In this document: in pieces, positions 1-8,763 of the stretch
Position numbering within the stretch: position 1 is the first letter of the stretch
Layout of the letters: every line of letters begins with the position of its first letter
DNA from: Heterostelium multicystogenum
Lineage: Eukaryota > Evosea > Eumycetozoa > Acytosteliales > Acytosteliaceae
DNA: 36,047 bases
Assembly (NCBI GenBank): GCA_003667245.1
Contig: RCNN01000580.1
Coordinates: 1 to 36,047 of the forward strand
Direction: 5' to 3'
Position numbers and translations under genes: made by a program
The notes under the pieces: generated by a model
What the model was told of the DNA's origin: nothing
The model's input: the letters and a program-made list of their open reading frames with translations, nothing else
The model's database searches: none

Positions 1-684
1 CACGCACCCCAACATGCCCACGGCAATGCCCGGACGCAACAGCACTTCCAGCACCGTCCTCAAGCGGGCGGTCCTGCGGGGTGCGAGCGGCGGCAAGGTG
101 AACAGCTGGAACACCAGGGTCACGCCGCCCACTGCGGCGGCGGCGAGAAACGCGCTGCGCCAGCCGTACAGCCCACCCAAAAAGCTGCCCAGCGGCACCG
201 CCACGACAGTGCCCACCGCGATGCCGCTGAAGATGATCGACAAGGCACGCGGCAGCAGGGCCGCCGGTACAAGGCGCATCGCCACCGCCGCCGCCATGCT
301 CCAGAATCCACCCAGGGCGATGCCCAGCAGGACGCGCATCAGCAGCAACACCGTGAGGCTCGACGAGACCGCCACCAGCAGGTTGGAGCAGATCATCAGT
401 GCGCTGAAGCACAACAGCACCACGCGCCGGTCGATCCCACGGGTCAGGCCCGGTACCAGCAACCCGGCGAACAACGCCACCACCGCCGTGACTGTCACCG
501 CCTGCCCTGCCAAGGCTTCCGAGACGCCGAGTTCGGCCGCCATCGGCGTCAACAAACTGGCCGGCAGGTACTCCGCCGTGAGTAATCCGAACACGCCCAT
601 CGCCAACGAAAACACCGCCATCCAGGCCGGTGTCGCGGGCGCCACATCTGCACCGGTTACGGCGTCACACACACAACTGCTCAT
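1..684 (-). CDS. MFS exporter, NepI/AraJ-like (3' part outside window)
   Basis: The minus frame is open from an ATG at 684 to the window edge (228 codons seen), so the C-terminal part is missing. It encodes an inner-membrane major facilitator protein of the DHA1 drug/metabolite efflux class. Hydrophobic segments alternate regularly. An N-terminal stretch reading LTAEYLPASLLTPMA, followed by GVSEALAGQAVTVTA, resembles the purine-nucleoside exporter NepI and relatives, and RGIDRR fits the conserved loop between helices 2 and 3. GGGAGG lies about 10 bases before the ATG. It is divergent from an AraC regulator at 747, a likely controller. The substrate cannot be read from sequence. No indel is seen in the visible part. 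Confidence 0.8.
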   Translation of the reverse strand, partial: MSSCVCDAVTGADVAPATPAWMAVFSLAMGVFGLLTAEYLPASLLTPMAAELGVSEALAGQAVTVTAVVALFAGLLVPGLTRGIDRRVVLLCFSALMICSNLLVAVSSSLTVLLLMRVLLGIALGGFWSMAAAVAMRLVPAALLPRALSIIFSGIAVGTVVAVPLGSFLGGLYGWRSAFLAAAAVGGVTLVFQLFTLPPLAPRRTARLRTVLEVLLRPGIAVGMLGCV

Positions 685-746
685 CACTGGTCACCCTCCC
701 AAAGTTATCGCGACCGCCAGTCTAGGTACGCAGGGCAGGATGATCT

Positions 747-1747
747 ATGATGCAAAATCTTGAATCCTTTACCGAAACCCCGAAAATGATGCCTCCAGAA
801 CCGTTCGACGGTCCTCTGACCTCATCAACGAGCTGCTGCGCGGCATGCGCCTGCGGGGCGTCGAGTACCGCCGTATCCAGGCTGGGCCGGCGTTTGGCCT
901 GGGCTTTGCGGCCAAACCCGGGCATTGCGTACTTCCACCTTGTCGCCGCCGGCGGCGTCACCCTGCGTACCGAGGACGGCACGCAGTACGAACTGACGCC
1001 GGGCAACGCCGTGTTCATCTCCCACGGGGGCGCCCATCAGTTGCTCTCCAGCCCGGAGGTGCCGGTGCAGGACATCGACAGCTTCAACGCCGCAGCCCTC
1101 GGCGATGCGGTGTGTGCCGTGGATGCCCGCGCCGATGCAGGCGTGGCTCAAAGCACCCTGCTCTTCAGCGGCTGCATGGAGTTTGAACTGGGGAGTTTGC
1201 ACGGCCTTGGCCGCCTGATGCCGGACCTGATGCTGATCGACGCCAAGGGCCAAACGTTATCCGGGGCTGATGCCGATCCTGCGGCCATGGAGCGTGAAGT
1301 CAGCAGCGCCCGCATCGGCTTCGCCGGCATTCTGGCGCGCCTGGCGGACGTGGTGGCGGCCAATGGTTGTTCGGGGCTGGGTCGAATGTGCCTGCGGGAA
1401 TGCGTCCGGCCTGGTGGGCCGCGCTACGCGACCGCGCCTGGCCAAGGCCCTGCTGGCGTTGCACCAGCAGCCTGGGCGCGACTGGACGGTGGAAGAGCTG
1501 GCGGCGCAGTGTCATACCTCGCGCTCGGTGTTCGCCCAACACTTTCAAACCACGATCGGCACGCCACCGTTGCGCTACGCCACCGAACTGCGGATGCGCC
1601 TGGCCAGCCAGTGGCTGACGCTGGAGCGGCTGCCCATTGAAACCGTGGCGCAACGCCTTGGCTATAACTCCCAGGCCGCGTTCAGCCGGGCATTCAAGCG
1701 CGTCACCGGGCAGCCGCCGGGGCCAGCCGGCGATCTTGAGCCGCTAG
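747..1747 (+). CDS. AraC-family transcriptional regulator (several frame breaks)
   Basis: A cupin-type sensor domain (cupin_6 class; YFHLVAAGGVTL, then GNAVFISHGGAHQLL) is followed by a C-terminal AraC double helix-turn-helix (WTVEELAAQCHTSRSVFAQHF, then ETVAQRLGYNSQAAFSRAFKR). The reading jumps frame near 820, near 920, between about 1360 and 1415, and near 1720. The segments join into one regulator of normal length, about 320 residues. AGGA at 737-740 supports the ATG at 747. After the last shift the stop would be TAG at 1745-1747. It is divergent from the NepI-like exporter, which it probably controls. The family call is firm; the effector is unknown. Confidence 0.8.
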
Positions 1748-2608
1748 GAAAAGTGCGTGATCAACATTTCTCGCACTGCACTGACCAGCGAAGCCTCGCC
1801 CGGACGCGGCGGTAACAGGCTGAACTCGACATCGGGCAGCGCCGGAAGCGTTTGAATCGACCGGCATGCCTCGGCCCCGGCAGGCACGGCCGAGCTGTTC
1901 AGGCACGCCACGCCCAGCCCCGCCAGCAGTGCGATTGCAGGCCCGCCACCCCGGACGCGGAATGCGCAATGACATACGGCACCCCGCGCGCATCCAACAG
2001 GTCGATGGTGAAACCGCTGCAAGCTGCAATCCTGGGGAAGTACCACCAACGGCAGCGGCGCCACGAGTTCGTGCTGGTGCGTCGAACCACTGAGTGCCAC
2101 CCACCGCAGGGCCTCTCGTCGTACGGGAATGCCTTCGGAAGGCTGCGACCATCGAGGATGCGCATCGACAGGCCAATGTCGAATTCGCCGCTGTTGGCGC
2201 CTTTTCGATTTGCAGGCTCTTGCGCACCGAAACATGCAACCGAAGCTGCGGATATCGCGTGCGCAAACCCTTCAACATGCCCGCGATGGCGCTCGGCAAA
2301 AAATAGTCGGGTGATGGCCAGGCGAGTTCGCCGCTCAAGGTTACGCCGCGCATATCCTCAAGCACGCAGTCACTCAGCGCGAGGCAAATTCACGCGCATG
2401 TGCCAGCAGGCGCTCTCCGGCAGGTGTGGGGCTCACGCCTTTTTTTGCCGCGCTCCAGCAGCTCACGGCCGGTGAAGTTTCCAGCTTGCGAAGTTGCTCA
2501 CTGAGCGCGGACTGGGAACGGCACAACTTGGGCGCGGCCGCCGAAAGGCTGCCGGAATTCCAGGATGGGACGAAGGAGCGCAGTTGCTCAAGGTCAAAAG
2601 GGGCGCAT
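1744..2608 (-). CDS. LysR-family transcriptional regulator (multiple frame breaks)
   Basis: From an ATG at 2608 the pieces read FDLEQLRSF, an N-terminal helix-turn-helix region with SQSALSEQLRKLE, then the substrate-binding domain (GELAWPSPDYFLPSAIAGML, then RYPQLRLHV), and end LVSAVREMLITHFS before TAG at 1744-1746. At least five indels separate these pieces, one an extra T in the TTTT just after the start. Length and order fit a normal LysR protein of about 290 residues. It is divergent from the tautomerase at 2716 with a palindrome between them, so the tautomerase is the likely target. Its stop overlaps the stop of the convergent AraC gene in one CTAG. Confidence 0.75.
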
Positions 2609-2631
2609 GTCTAACCTGCGTTTTTTCCGAT

Positions 2632-2647
2632 AGATATCATTATATCT
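2632..2647. promoter_or_regulatory. 16-bp palindrome, candidate operator
   Basis: AGATATCATTATATCT is a perfect dyad (6-bp arms, 4-bp spacer) in the 107-bp gap between the LysR gene and the divergent tautomerase. The position suits autoregulation and control of the divergent gene by the LysR protein. It is not an exact T-N11-A box, so the assignment is inferred. Confidence 0.4.
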
Positions 2648-2715
2648 TCCCGTTTTTCAGATCCGAATAATTTTCTTAATCTGGCACCTCACCCTACCCT
2701 TACGAGGAATTCGCC

Positions 2716-3109
2716 ATGCCAGGCCATCACCCTGAAAATCTCCGGAGAACGCAATCCCGAACTGGTCCGCCAGCTCGTCCCGCAGCTCACTGCACTGACT
2801 GTGAAGTGCTCGAAAACGCCCGAGCAGAACCTTGCTGATTCTCGATTTTGTGCCGCACGACCAGTGGTTCATTCATAACCGCTCGCTGGCCGAACACCGG
2901 GCGCAACGCATTCCGCCTGGAAGTCACCGTGACCGATGAGACCAACACCAAGGCGCAAAAAGGCGCGTTTTCATCGTGAGGTCCTACACGCTGTGGCGGA
3001 GTTGATCGGCAACCTGCACCCGCACTCCAATGTGCACATCATCGACTGCCGGGCCAGTGCCTACGGCTATGAAGGGGTGACTCAGGAGTACCGCTATCAA
3101 CACACTTGA
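2716..3109 (+). CDS. Tautomerase-superfamily protein (frame breaks)
   Basis: This small cytosolic enzyme resembles the 4-oxalocrotonate tautomerase/MIF superfamily. The start MP leaves the N-terminal proline that serves as catalytic base in this family. Readable pieces, in order, are ITLKISGERNPELVRQLVPQL, LLILDFVPHDQWFI, FRLEVTVTDETNTKAQK, then HAVAELIGNLHPHSNVHIID and a C-terminus ending YRYQHT, for about 130 residues. Indels fall near 2725, 2800, 2890 and 2965. AGGA at 2705-2708 is a good ribosome binding site. It is divergent from the LysR gene. The substrate is unknown. Confidence 0.7.
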
Positions 3110-3140
3110 TAGGCCGGGAAAAAGCCGCGCATGAAATCGA

Positions 3141-3337
3141 TCAGGTCAATGCGCGGCTCATCAAGTCCGTGAACAGTTGCAGAACCCGTTCATCATCCAC
3201 GCCCAACAATCGGTTCACCCACATAGCATTCGGTCTTGCACCATCCCGGTCCATGAACGACAGCACGCCCAGCCGCGACACCAGGTAACGCCCCGGCAAA
3301 GGACCGTTGACGCGGGCTTTTATGACAAAAAATTCAT
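3141..3337 (-). CDS. Short hypothetical protein (one frame break near its start)
   Basis: An ATG at 3337 runs out of frame in a six-T run. With one more T it would continue as about 65 residues containing VNGPLPGRYLVSRLGVLSF and LLGVDDERVLQLFTDLMSR, ending at TGA (3141-3143). Codon use looks like a real gene, with strong G/C at third positions. I do not recognise the family. It lies convergent with the tautomerase and divergent from the MarR gene, with a perfect dyad between. It could instead be the remnant of a longer gene. Confidence 0.35.
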
Positions 3338-3343
3338 ACAGCT

Positions 3344-3358
3344 AAACTGGTACAGTTT
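3344..3358. promoter_or_regulatory. 15-bp inverted repeat AAACTG-GTA-CAGTTT, candidate operator
   Basis: A perfect dyad with a 3-bp spacer lies in the short gap between the minus-strand hypothetical gene and the plus-strand MarR gene, 27 bp before the MarR start. MarR repressors commonly bind such dyads over their own promoters. Binding here is an inference from position and symmetry. Confidence 0.4.
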
Positions 3359-3384
3359 TTCTGCACGCATGCTAATGTCCGAGC

Positions 3385-3828
3385 ATGAAACAAACCTTCC
3401 ATCACCTCCGAACCCAATCCGCCGCCCTGGCTGCCGAGCTGCGCATCTCCCTGGGCAAGCTGATACGCCGGCTGCGGGAACAACCCATCCGAACGATTTC
3501 ACTTCCGCCAGAAGTCGTGCTGCTGCGCCTGACCGAGACGGGCCCAGCACCGTCTCGGCCCTGGCCAGGGCGGAGAGCGTGCGGCCGCAGTCCATGCGCA
3601 TCACCGTGGCCGGGCTGGAAACGATGAAAGCGATCAGGGGCAAACCCGACCCCAGCGATGGGCGCCAACCCTGATCGAGCTGACTCCCGGCTTTCGTAAG
3701 CACCTGATCGCCAGCCGGGCAGCCAAGACGATTGGCTGCTGCGGGCGCTGCAGGAGCAACTGTCTGCCGAAGAACAAGCTGAACTCGCGGCAGCGGTAAA
3801 GCTGCTGGAGCGCCTCGCCGACTTTTGA
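3385..3828 (+). CDS. MarR-family transcriptional regulator (frame breaks)
   Basis: The start reads MKQTFHHLRTQSAALAAELR. It continues through SLGKLIRRLREQ, the winged-helix region (GPSTVSALARAESVRPQSMR, then ITVAGLE), a helical C-terminus with RKHLIASRAAKD, and ends EEQAELAAAVKLLERLADF before TGA. Three frames are used, with indels near 3480, 3520, 3670 and 3725. The restored protein is about 147 residues, normal for MarR. The isochorismatase-like gene begins 29 bp downstream on the same strand and is probably co-transcribed and regulated. Confidence 0.75.
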
Positions 3829-3857
3829 GCCCCCCTATCCCCGTTCGAGGACATCCC

Positions 3858-4425
3858 ATGGCCGTCACCTTGCTGGATCCCAACACCGCGCTGATCATCG
3901 TGGACTTGCAAAAAGGCATCGCCGAATACCCGTTCATCCACCCCATCGGCGCCGTGGTGGAACGCTCCCGTGCACTGCTCGACGCGTTCCGCGAGCGCGG
4001 GCATGCCGGTGGTGCTGGTCAACGTCACAGGCTTCGCCCCCGGGCGCACCGAGCGGCCACGGCGCAGCGATGTATTTCCACCGGGATGGGCCGACCTGCT
4101 GCCCGAACTCGATTCAGCAAACCCGGCGACATTGGGGTGACCAAACGCACCTGGGGTGCCTTCGCCAGCACTGATCTTGAGGCGCAACTCAAAAGCACTC
4201 GGCGTGACTCAAGTAGTGATCACCGGCGTTGCTACCGGAACCGGCGTGGAGTCCACCGCGCGCCAGGCCTACGAGGCCGGCTTCAACGTGACCCTGGCCG
4301 TCGATGCCATGACCGACGCGAACGCCGAGGCCCATCACTACAGCCTGAACCAGGTATTCCCGAAGCTGGGGGAAACCGGCACGGCGCAAGAGATCATCGG
4401 CTTGCTTGAAACAAGGGGGGCGTGA
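3858..4425 (+). CDS. Isochorismatase-like hydrolase lacking the usual cysteine (frame breaks)
   Basis: The Rossmann-like cysteine hydrolase fold is clear: ALIIVDLQKGIAEYP near residue 12 holds the family aspartate, and GVTKRTWGAF holds the lysine. The segment where the family has a nucleophilic cysteine reads VVITGVATGTGVESTARQAY, with glycine in place of cysteine. Indels occur near 4000, 4050, 4115 and 4190; the C-terminal third is intact. GAGGA at 3846-3850 precedes the ATG. It follows the MarR gene and its stop touches the next gene, so it sits in an operon. The fold is well supported; catalysis is uncertain because of the missing cysteine. Confidence 0.75.
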
Positions 4426-4427
4426 CG

Positions 4428-4758
4428 ATGCAATGGCATGAGCTGGTGTCTTATTTCTTCGGCGGCGTATTGCTCACCAACGCGCTGCCCCATTTGCCTC
4501 AGTGGCTTGATGGGCCAGTCCTTCCAGACGCCGTTTGCCAAGCCGCGCGGCCAGGGCGGTCCTCCTCGACGCTGAATGTGCTCTGGGGTTTCTCAACCTG
4601 GTGATCGGCTACGTGCTGGTCTGCCGGGTCGGGGACTTCGACCTCAAAAAACACCGCTGATGTGCTCGCCCCTCGGGCTCGGGGCCTTGGCCCTGAGTGT
4701 ATTCCTGGCGCAGCATTTCGGGCGCTTCAACGGTGGTCATTCCTCAGGGCCGGTGTGA
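4428..4758 (+). CDS. Small inner-membrane protein of unknown function (frame breaks)
   Basis: GGGGGG at 4415-4420 and an ATG at 4428, just after the hydrolase TGA, suggest tight coupling. The product reads MQWHELVSYFFGGVLLTNAL, then a central NVLWGF...VIGYVLVCRVGDFDL helix and a last helix LGLGALALSVFLAQHFGRF, ending GGHSSGPV. About 110 residues with three hydrophobic segments are expected. Indels fall near 4505, 4595 and 4655. I do not recognise a named family. A GTG at 4422 is an alternative start overlapping the upstream stop. Confidence 0.55.
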
Positions 4759-4763
4759 GTTCG

Positions 4764-5978
4764 ATGGGCATTTTCCCGCTCGCTGCGCAGCGTCAACTAC
4801 CGCATTTGGGCCGCCGGCGCCCTGGTGTCGAATATCGGCACCTGGATGCAACGCACGGCCCAGGACTGGCTGGTGCTGACCCAGCTCACGCCGCATAACG
4901 CGTCGGCCGTCGGCATCGTCATGGCGTTGCAGTTCGGGCCGCAATTGCTGTTGCTGCCCTGGACCGGCTTCGCCGCCGATCACTACGACAAGCGCAAGCT
5001 GCTGATGGTCACCCAGGGCGTGATGGGCGTGCTGGCGCTGATGCTGGGGGTGTTTACCCTGACCGGCATCGTGCAGCTGTGGCACGTGTATGTGTTCGCG
5101 TTTTTGTCCGGCTGCGCCTCGGCCTTCGATGCGCCGGTGCGGCAGATATTCGTGGCAGAGCTGGTGGGCGAAGCGGACCTGTCCAATGCCATCGCGCTCA
5201 ATTCCACCTCGTTCAACATGGCGCGCATGATTGGCCCGGCGGTGGCCGGCGTGACCATCGCGTCGGTGGGCACCGGCTGGGCGTTCCTGCTCAATGGCGC
5301 GAGTTTTTTCGCGGTGCTGGCCTCGCTGTTTCTGCTGCGGGTTTCCGGCCTGCACACCAGCCTGCGGGCGCTGCGCACCAAGGGCAGCCTGACTGAAGGC
5401 CTGCGCTATGTGTGGGCGCGGCCGGACCTGATGGCGATCCTGATCATGCTGTTCTTGATCGGCACCTTCGGCATGATTTTCCGATCTTCATTTCGACCAT
5501 GGCCGTCACCGTGTTCCACGCCGATGCCCGCGGCTATGGCCTGCTGACGTCGACCCTGGCCATCGGCACCGTTGCCGGGGCGCTGCTCGCAGCCGGTCGC
5601 GAGCGGCCACACTTCAAGGCGTTGTTGATCGGCGCGCTGGTGTTCGGGGTGGGCTGCACGCTGGCGGCGATTGCCCCGAACTATTGGTTGTTCGCCGGGG
5701 CGCTGGTGATCATCGGCGTGGGCGCGCTGACCTTCAGCAACACCACCAACAGCCTGATGCAACTCACCACCGAACCCTCCATGCGCGGCCGGGTAATCGC
5801 CCTGCGGGTGGGCGTGGCCCTGGGCGGCACACCGATTGGCGCACCGATTGTGGGCTGGGTGGCCGACCATCTTGGGCCGCGCTGGGCGTTGGCGGTCGGC
5901 GCGGCTTCGGGCATCCTGGCGGCCGGCGTGGCGGTGTACACCATGACGCGCAAGCTGGATCGGCCTAAAAATATGTGA
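4764..5978 (+). CDS. MFS transporter, MFS_3/enterobactin-exporter-like (two frame breaks)
   Basis: This inner-membrane exporter of about 405 residues is related to MFS_3 proteins. The pieces include YRIWAAGALVSNIGTWMQRT (the NIGTWMQ motif typical of this group), DHYDKRKLLM in the helix 2-3 loop, and FDAPVRQIFVAELV. The C-terminal half has SMRGRVIAL and ends LDRPKNM. Frame changes lie near 4785 and near 5480. The start overlaps or abuts the stop of the small membrane protein (GTG 4755 or ATG 4764), so the MarR-to-MFS genes form one operon. The substrate is unknown; a drug or metabolite export role is inferred. Confidence 0.8.
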
Positions 5979-6024
5979 TGGGCAACACAGCTCCCACAGT
6001 TGATCTTCGCAGGCTCGCACAGTT

Positions 6025-6159
6025 GATCGTTCCCACGCTCTGCGTGGGAATACATCCTGTGACGCTCCGCGTCACCATTGCGCAGGACTTGAACCTTGCA
6101 TCGTCAGCTGGACGCAGAGCGTCCGAGGCGGCGTTCCCACGCAGAGCGTGGGAACGATC
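6025..6159. repeat. Array element B (first copy): nested hairpins inside a long inverted repeat
   Basis: The element begins GATCGTTCCCACGC and ends with its complement GCGTGGGAACGATC. It contains four small hairpins: TTCCCACGC/GCGTGGGAA, GTGACGC/GCGTCAC, GGACGC/GCGTCC and TTCCCACGC/GCGTGGGAA. Further copies lie at 6323-6457, 6621-6755 and 6919-7053. This palindrome type is widespread between genes in fluorescens-group genomes; that statement is from general knowledge. Confidence 0.85.
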
Positions 6160-6186
6160 AATATCTGAAGGGCAACACGAATCCAG

Positions 6187-6296
6187 TGTGGGAGCTGTCG
6201 AGCTTCAGCGAGGCTGCGAAGAGGCCCTTTCAGGCAATAAAGATGTCGCCTGCCAGTCCGCCATCGCAGCCTCGCCAAAGCTCGACAGCTCCCACA
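6187..6296. repeat. Array element A (first copy): REPIN-like inverted pair
   Basis: The left arm TGTGGGAGCTGTCGAGC is mirrored by a right arm ending GCTCGACAGCTCCCACA. Inner arms GCGAGGCTGCGAAG and CGCAGCCTCGC complete two REP-like hairpins in inverted orientation. Further copies lie at 6485-6594, 6783-6892 and 7076-7185. A half element (5985-5998) opens the array. Confidence 0.85.
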
Positions 6297-7232
6297 GTTG
6301 ATCTTCGCAGGCTCGCACAGTTGATCGTTCCCACGCTCTGCGTGGGAATACATCCTGTGACGCTCCGCGTCACCATTGCGCAGGACTTGAACCTTGCATC
6401 GTCAGCTGGACGCAGAGCGTCCGAGGCGGCGTTCCCACGCAGAGCGTGGGAACGATCAATATCTGAAGGGCAACACGAATCCAGTGTGGGAGCTGTCGAG
6501 CTTTAGCGAGGCTGCGAAGAGGCCCTGTCAGGCAATAAAGATGTCGCCTGCCAGTCCGCCATCGCAGCCTCGCCAAAGCTCGACAGCTCCCACAGTTGAT
6601 CTTCGCAGGCTCGCACAGTTGATCGTTCCCACGCTTTGCGTGGGAATACATCCTGTGACGCTCCGCGTCACCATTGCGCAGGACTTGAACCTTGCATCGT
6701 CAGCTGGACGCAGAGCGTCCGAGGCGGCGTTCCCACGCAGAGCGTGGGAACGATCAATATCTGAAGGGCAACACGAATCCAGTGTGGGAGCTGTCGAGCT
6801 TCAGCGAGGCTGCGAAGAGGTCCTGTCAGGCAATAAAGATGTCGCCTGACAGTCCGCCATCGCAGCCTCGCTAAAGCTCGACAGCTCCCTCAGTTGATCT
6901 TCGCAGGCTCGCACAGTTGATCGTTCCCACGCTCTGCGTGGGAATACATCCTGTGACGCTCCGCGTCACCATTGCGCAGGGCTTGAACCTTGCATCGTCA
7001 GCTGGACGCAGAGCGTCCGAGGCGGCATTCCCACGCAGAGCGTGGGAACGATCATCTCGATCCGACAAAATCCTGCGTAGGAGCTGTCGAGCTTTAGCGA
7101 GGCTGCGAAGAGGTCCTGTCAGGCAATAAAGATGTCGCCTGCCAGTCCGCCATCGCAGCCTCGCTAAAGCTCGACAGCTCCTACAGTGGATCTCTCGCGT
7201 ATCATCACCCTCCTCGCTCCTCAAGGAATCCC

Positions 7233-7604
7233 ATGTCTTCAAGCAAACGCGACAGCGCACGCATCGAACGTCGCCTGGTCGCGACCCTGACCGATGCCTG
7301 TGAGATCGCGAAGGCCGAAATCACCGGCTTCGACTGGCTGACCCACGAAGTAGACTACCAGGCCTTTGCCCAAAGCCTGCGGGTCATCTGGGTATTCGAT
7401 ACCAGGGCGAACCGGGAACTGGCCCTTTCTACCGGACTGGACCTGCGCATGCGCGAGCTGACGGCCACCGCGCTGGAGGATGCCGGGGTGGATCGCCCTT
7501 CTTCGGACCGCTACGTGCGCTTCGACTCCGAGGAAGAATGCCACCTGCAGCATGGCGGCAATTGGCGCCTGCGCCTGCTCAAACTGTATGCGGTAAAGGG
7601 GTAA
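7233..7604 (+). CDS. Conserved hypothetical protein, 123 aa
   Basis: This is an intact frame with AAGGA six bases before the ATG. The soluble, mixed-charge protein contains RRLVATLTDACEIAKAEI, then FDWLTHEVDYQAFAQSLRVIW and a C-terminal FDSEEECHLQHGGNWRLRLLK. Similar Pseudomonas proteins are sometimes labelled as Fis-family regulators, but no helix-turn-helix is evident here, so I leave the function open. The DUF1289 gene follows 4 bp after its stop and uses an AAGGGG within this gene's last codons as ribosome binding site, so the two are co-translated. It is one of the few genes here with no indel. Confidence 0.75.
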   Translation: MSSSKRDSARIERRLVATLTDACEIAKAEITGFDWLTHEVDYQAFAQSLRVIWVFDTRANRELALSTGLDLRMRELTATALEDAGVDRPSSDRYVRFDSEEECHLQHGGNWRLRLLKLYAVKG

Positions 7605-7608
7605 AGCC

Positions 7609-7788
7609 TTGGCTAAAGATATCGAGAACCCGTGCGTCTCAACCTGCCAGCTCAGTGGTGAGCTGTGCGTGAGTTGTGGACGCACCAAGGACGATATTCG
7701 CAAATGGAAAAAGATGAAGCGGCCAGAGAAGATGGCCGCTGTGCAGCGCGCAACGTTGCGCTTGAAGACGTTGAAAAAGGGCAAGTGA
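7609..7788 (+). CDS. DUF1289-family small cysteine protein, TTG start
   Basis: The product has 59 residues. Four cysteines in the pattern NPCVSTCQL...LCVSCGRT, followed by DDIRKWKKM, match DUF1289 proteins (C-x3-C...C-x2-C then IxxW). The arrangement suggests a bound metal, though the family's role is not established. TTG at 7609 is chosen because AAGGGG lies six bases upstream and no ATG fits the conserved N-terminus. It is coupled to the gene at 7233. The sequence is intact. Confidence 0.75.
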   Translation: MAKDIENPCVSTCQLSGELCVSCGRTKDDIRKWKKMKRPEKMAAVQRATLRLKTLKKGK

Positions 7789-7830
7789 CGCACCCGGTTT
7801 CAGGCCGTCAAGTACGCCCGACTGACCCCG

Positions 7831-8670
7831 TCACCGGCAAATCCCGAGCAACTTGAGCCCGGTGGTTTTCACAAAACGTCGCGTAGTCCATCGGCTTTCT
7901 CGATACGGGTTTCAGCGTTGGGCAGTACATACGCCCAGGCGCGCTTGGACGACACGTCGTAAACCAGCTTGAACAGGCGGGTCGGCACCCAGACCTTGTT
8001 GTCGCCAATGGTGCTGTAGCCCGGGTCAAACAACGGCCCGGTGAACACGAACACATTGCCGTCGGCGCGCTTGGCAAACTTGCGCACGTCCGCCTCGACC
8101 TTGCTCCAGATCTTGCGGTTGTTGGTCGGGTCTTGCGGGACCATGTTCGACAGCGCAAAGGACTGGGCCATGGCGTTGGTGCTCGGCGCATCCGCCGCCG
8201 GGATTGATGGCCACGGTCCACGGCCGGGTGTTGGCCACGGTAGTCGCTCAACTCGGCGCGCGCGCCCTTGGGAATACGCGGGTCGGGGTAGAACTGGTTG
8301 GTGCGTTCTTCGCCTTTGGCATCCTTCAACTGGCCGGCATTCAGGCGTTCGACCACCACCAGCGGGGTCTTGCTGGTTTGCGAGTACAGCACCGCGAAAT
8401 TATCGGAACACAGCGCCAGGGGTTTCATGGTGGCCGGCACGGTGGCCGTGTTGATCGGTTGTGCGGCCGGGAACAGGTCGGCGCAACTGTCGAACGATGG
8501 CTTTTTCTGTTGGCTTGAATACAGATCCAGGGCCGCGCCCTGGCTGATGGAGCCCGAGCGGGAGGTATGGGTTGAGGTGGTGTGATGAGGTCCAGCAGGC
8601 CACGGGCTTGCGCCCCGGTGGAGAGCAAAACAAGGGCCGACAGCCCAACTGCAATTTTGCGTAGGTGCAT
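7831..8670 (-). CDS. Secreted DNA/RNA non-specific endonuclease (frame breaks)
   Basis: An N-terminal signal peptide ([20 protein letters not shown]) precedes a mature NUC1/EndA-type nuclease. The catalytic DRGH motif is in AVDRGH. It is followed in another frame by [20 protein letters not shown], where the family's metal-binding asparagine and helix lie, and [11 protein letters not shown]. Other pieces are [20 protein letters not shown] and [12 protein letters not shown]. Indels fall near 8580, 8195, 7900 and 7870; with the last two repaired the end reads [11 protein letters not shown] before TGA at 7831-7833. A role in periplasmic or extracellular nucleic-acid degradation is expected from the family. 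Confidence 0.8.
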
Positions 8671-8763
8671 GGGTTAAATCTTCAAAAGTTCGATTGCGGG
8701 GCTTATGGACCCATGGATGTGACTTTAGTGCGAAGCAGCGCCGCAAAATACCCTGAACACGGT

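Larger units (their letters stand above)
5991..7185. repeat. Tandem array of four ~298-bp compound repeat units
   Basis: The motif CTCCCACAG (or variant) recurs at 5991, 6289, 6587, 6885 and 7178, giving periods of 298, 298, 298 and 293 bp. Units differ at only a few positions, such as TTTCAGG versus TGTCAGG and CTTCAGCG versus CTTTAGCG. The last unit has a rearranged 20-30 bp near 7054-7076. Each unit holds a 135-bp inverted-repeat element and a 110-bp REPIN-like element separated by short spacers. Open frames inside the array are by-products of the repeat and not genes. No other gene is seen between 5979 and 7232. Confidence 0.95.

Noticed and set aside
14..763. Plus-strand 249-codon open frame
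   Set aside because: It is the shadow of the minus-strand MFS gene; its translation is rich in Thr/Ala/Arg without domain features, while the minus frame gives clear transmembrane helices.
3110..3384. Plus-strand gene between the tautomerase and MarR genes
   Set aside because: The plus-strand 60-codon frame has no start signal; the minus-strand reading has better codon use and is listed instead.
5991..7185. Possible CRISPR array
   Set aside because: The repeated unit is about 298 bp with no short repeat/unique spacer alternation, and no cas genes are present.
5975..7260. Several overlapping open frames of 60-150 codons on both strands
   Set aside because: They repeat with the 298-bp period, have no ribosome binding sites and consist of translated palindromes; they are by-products of the repeat array.
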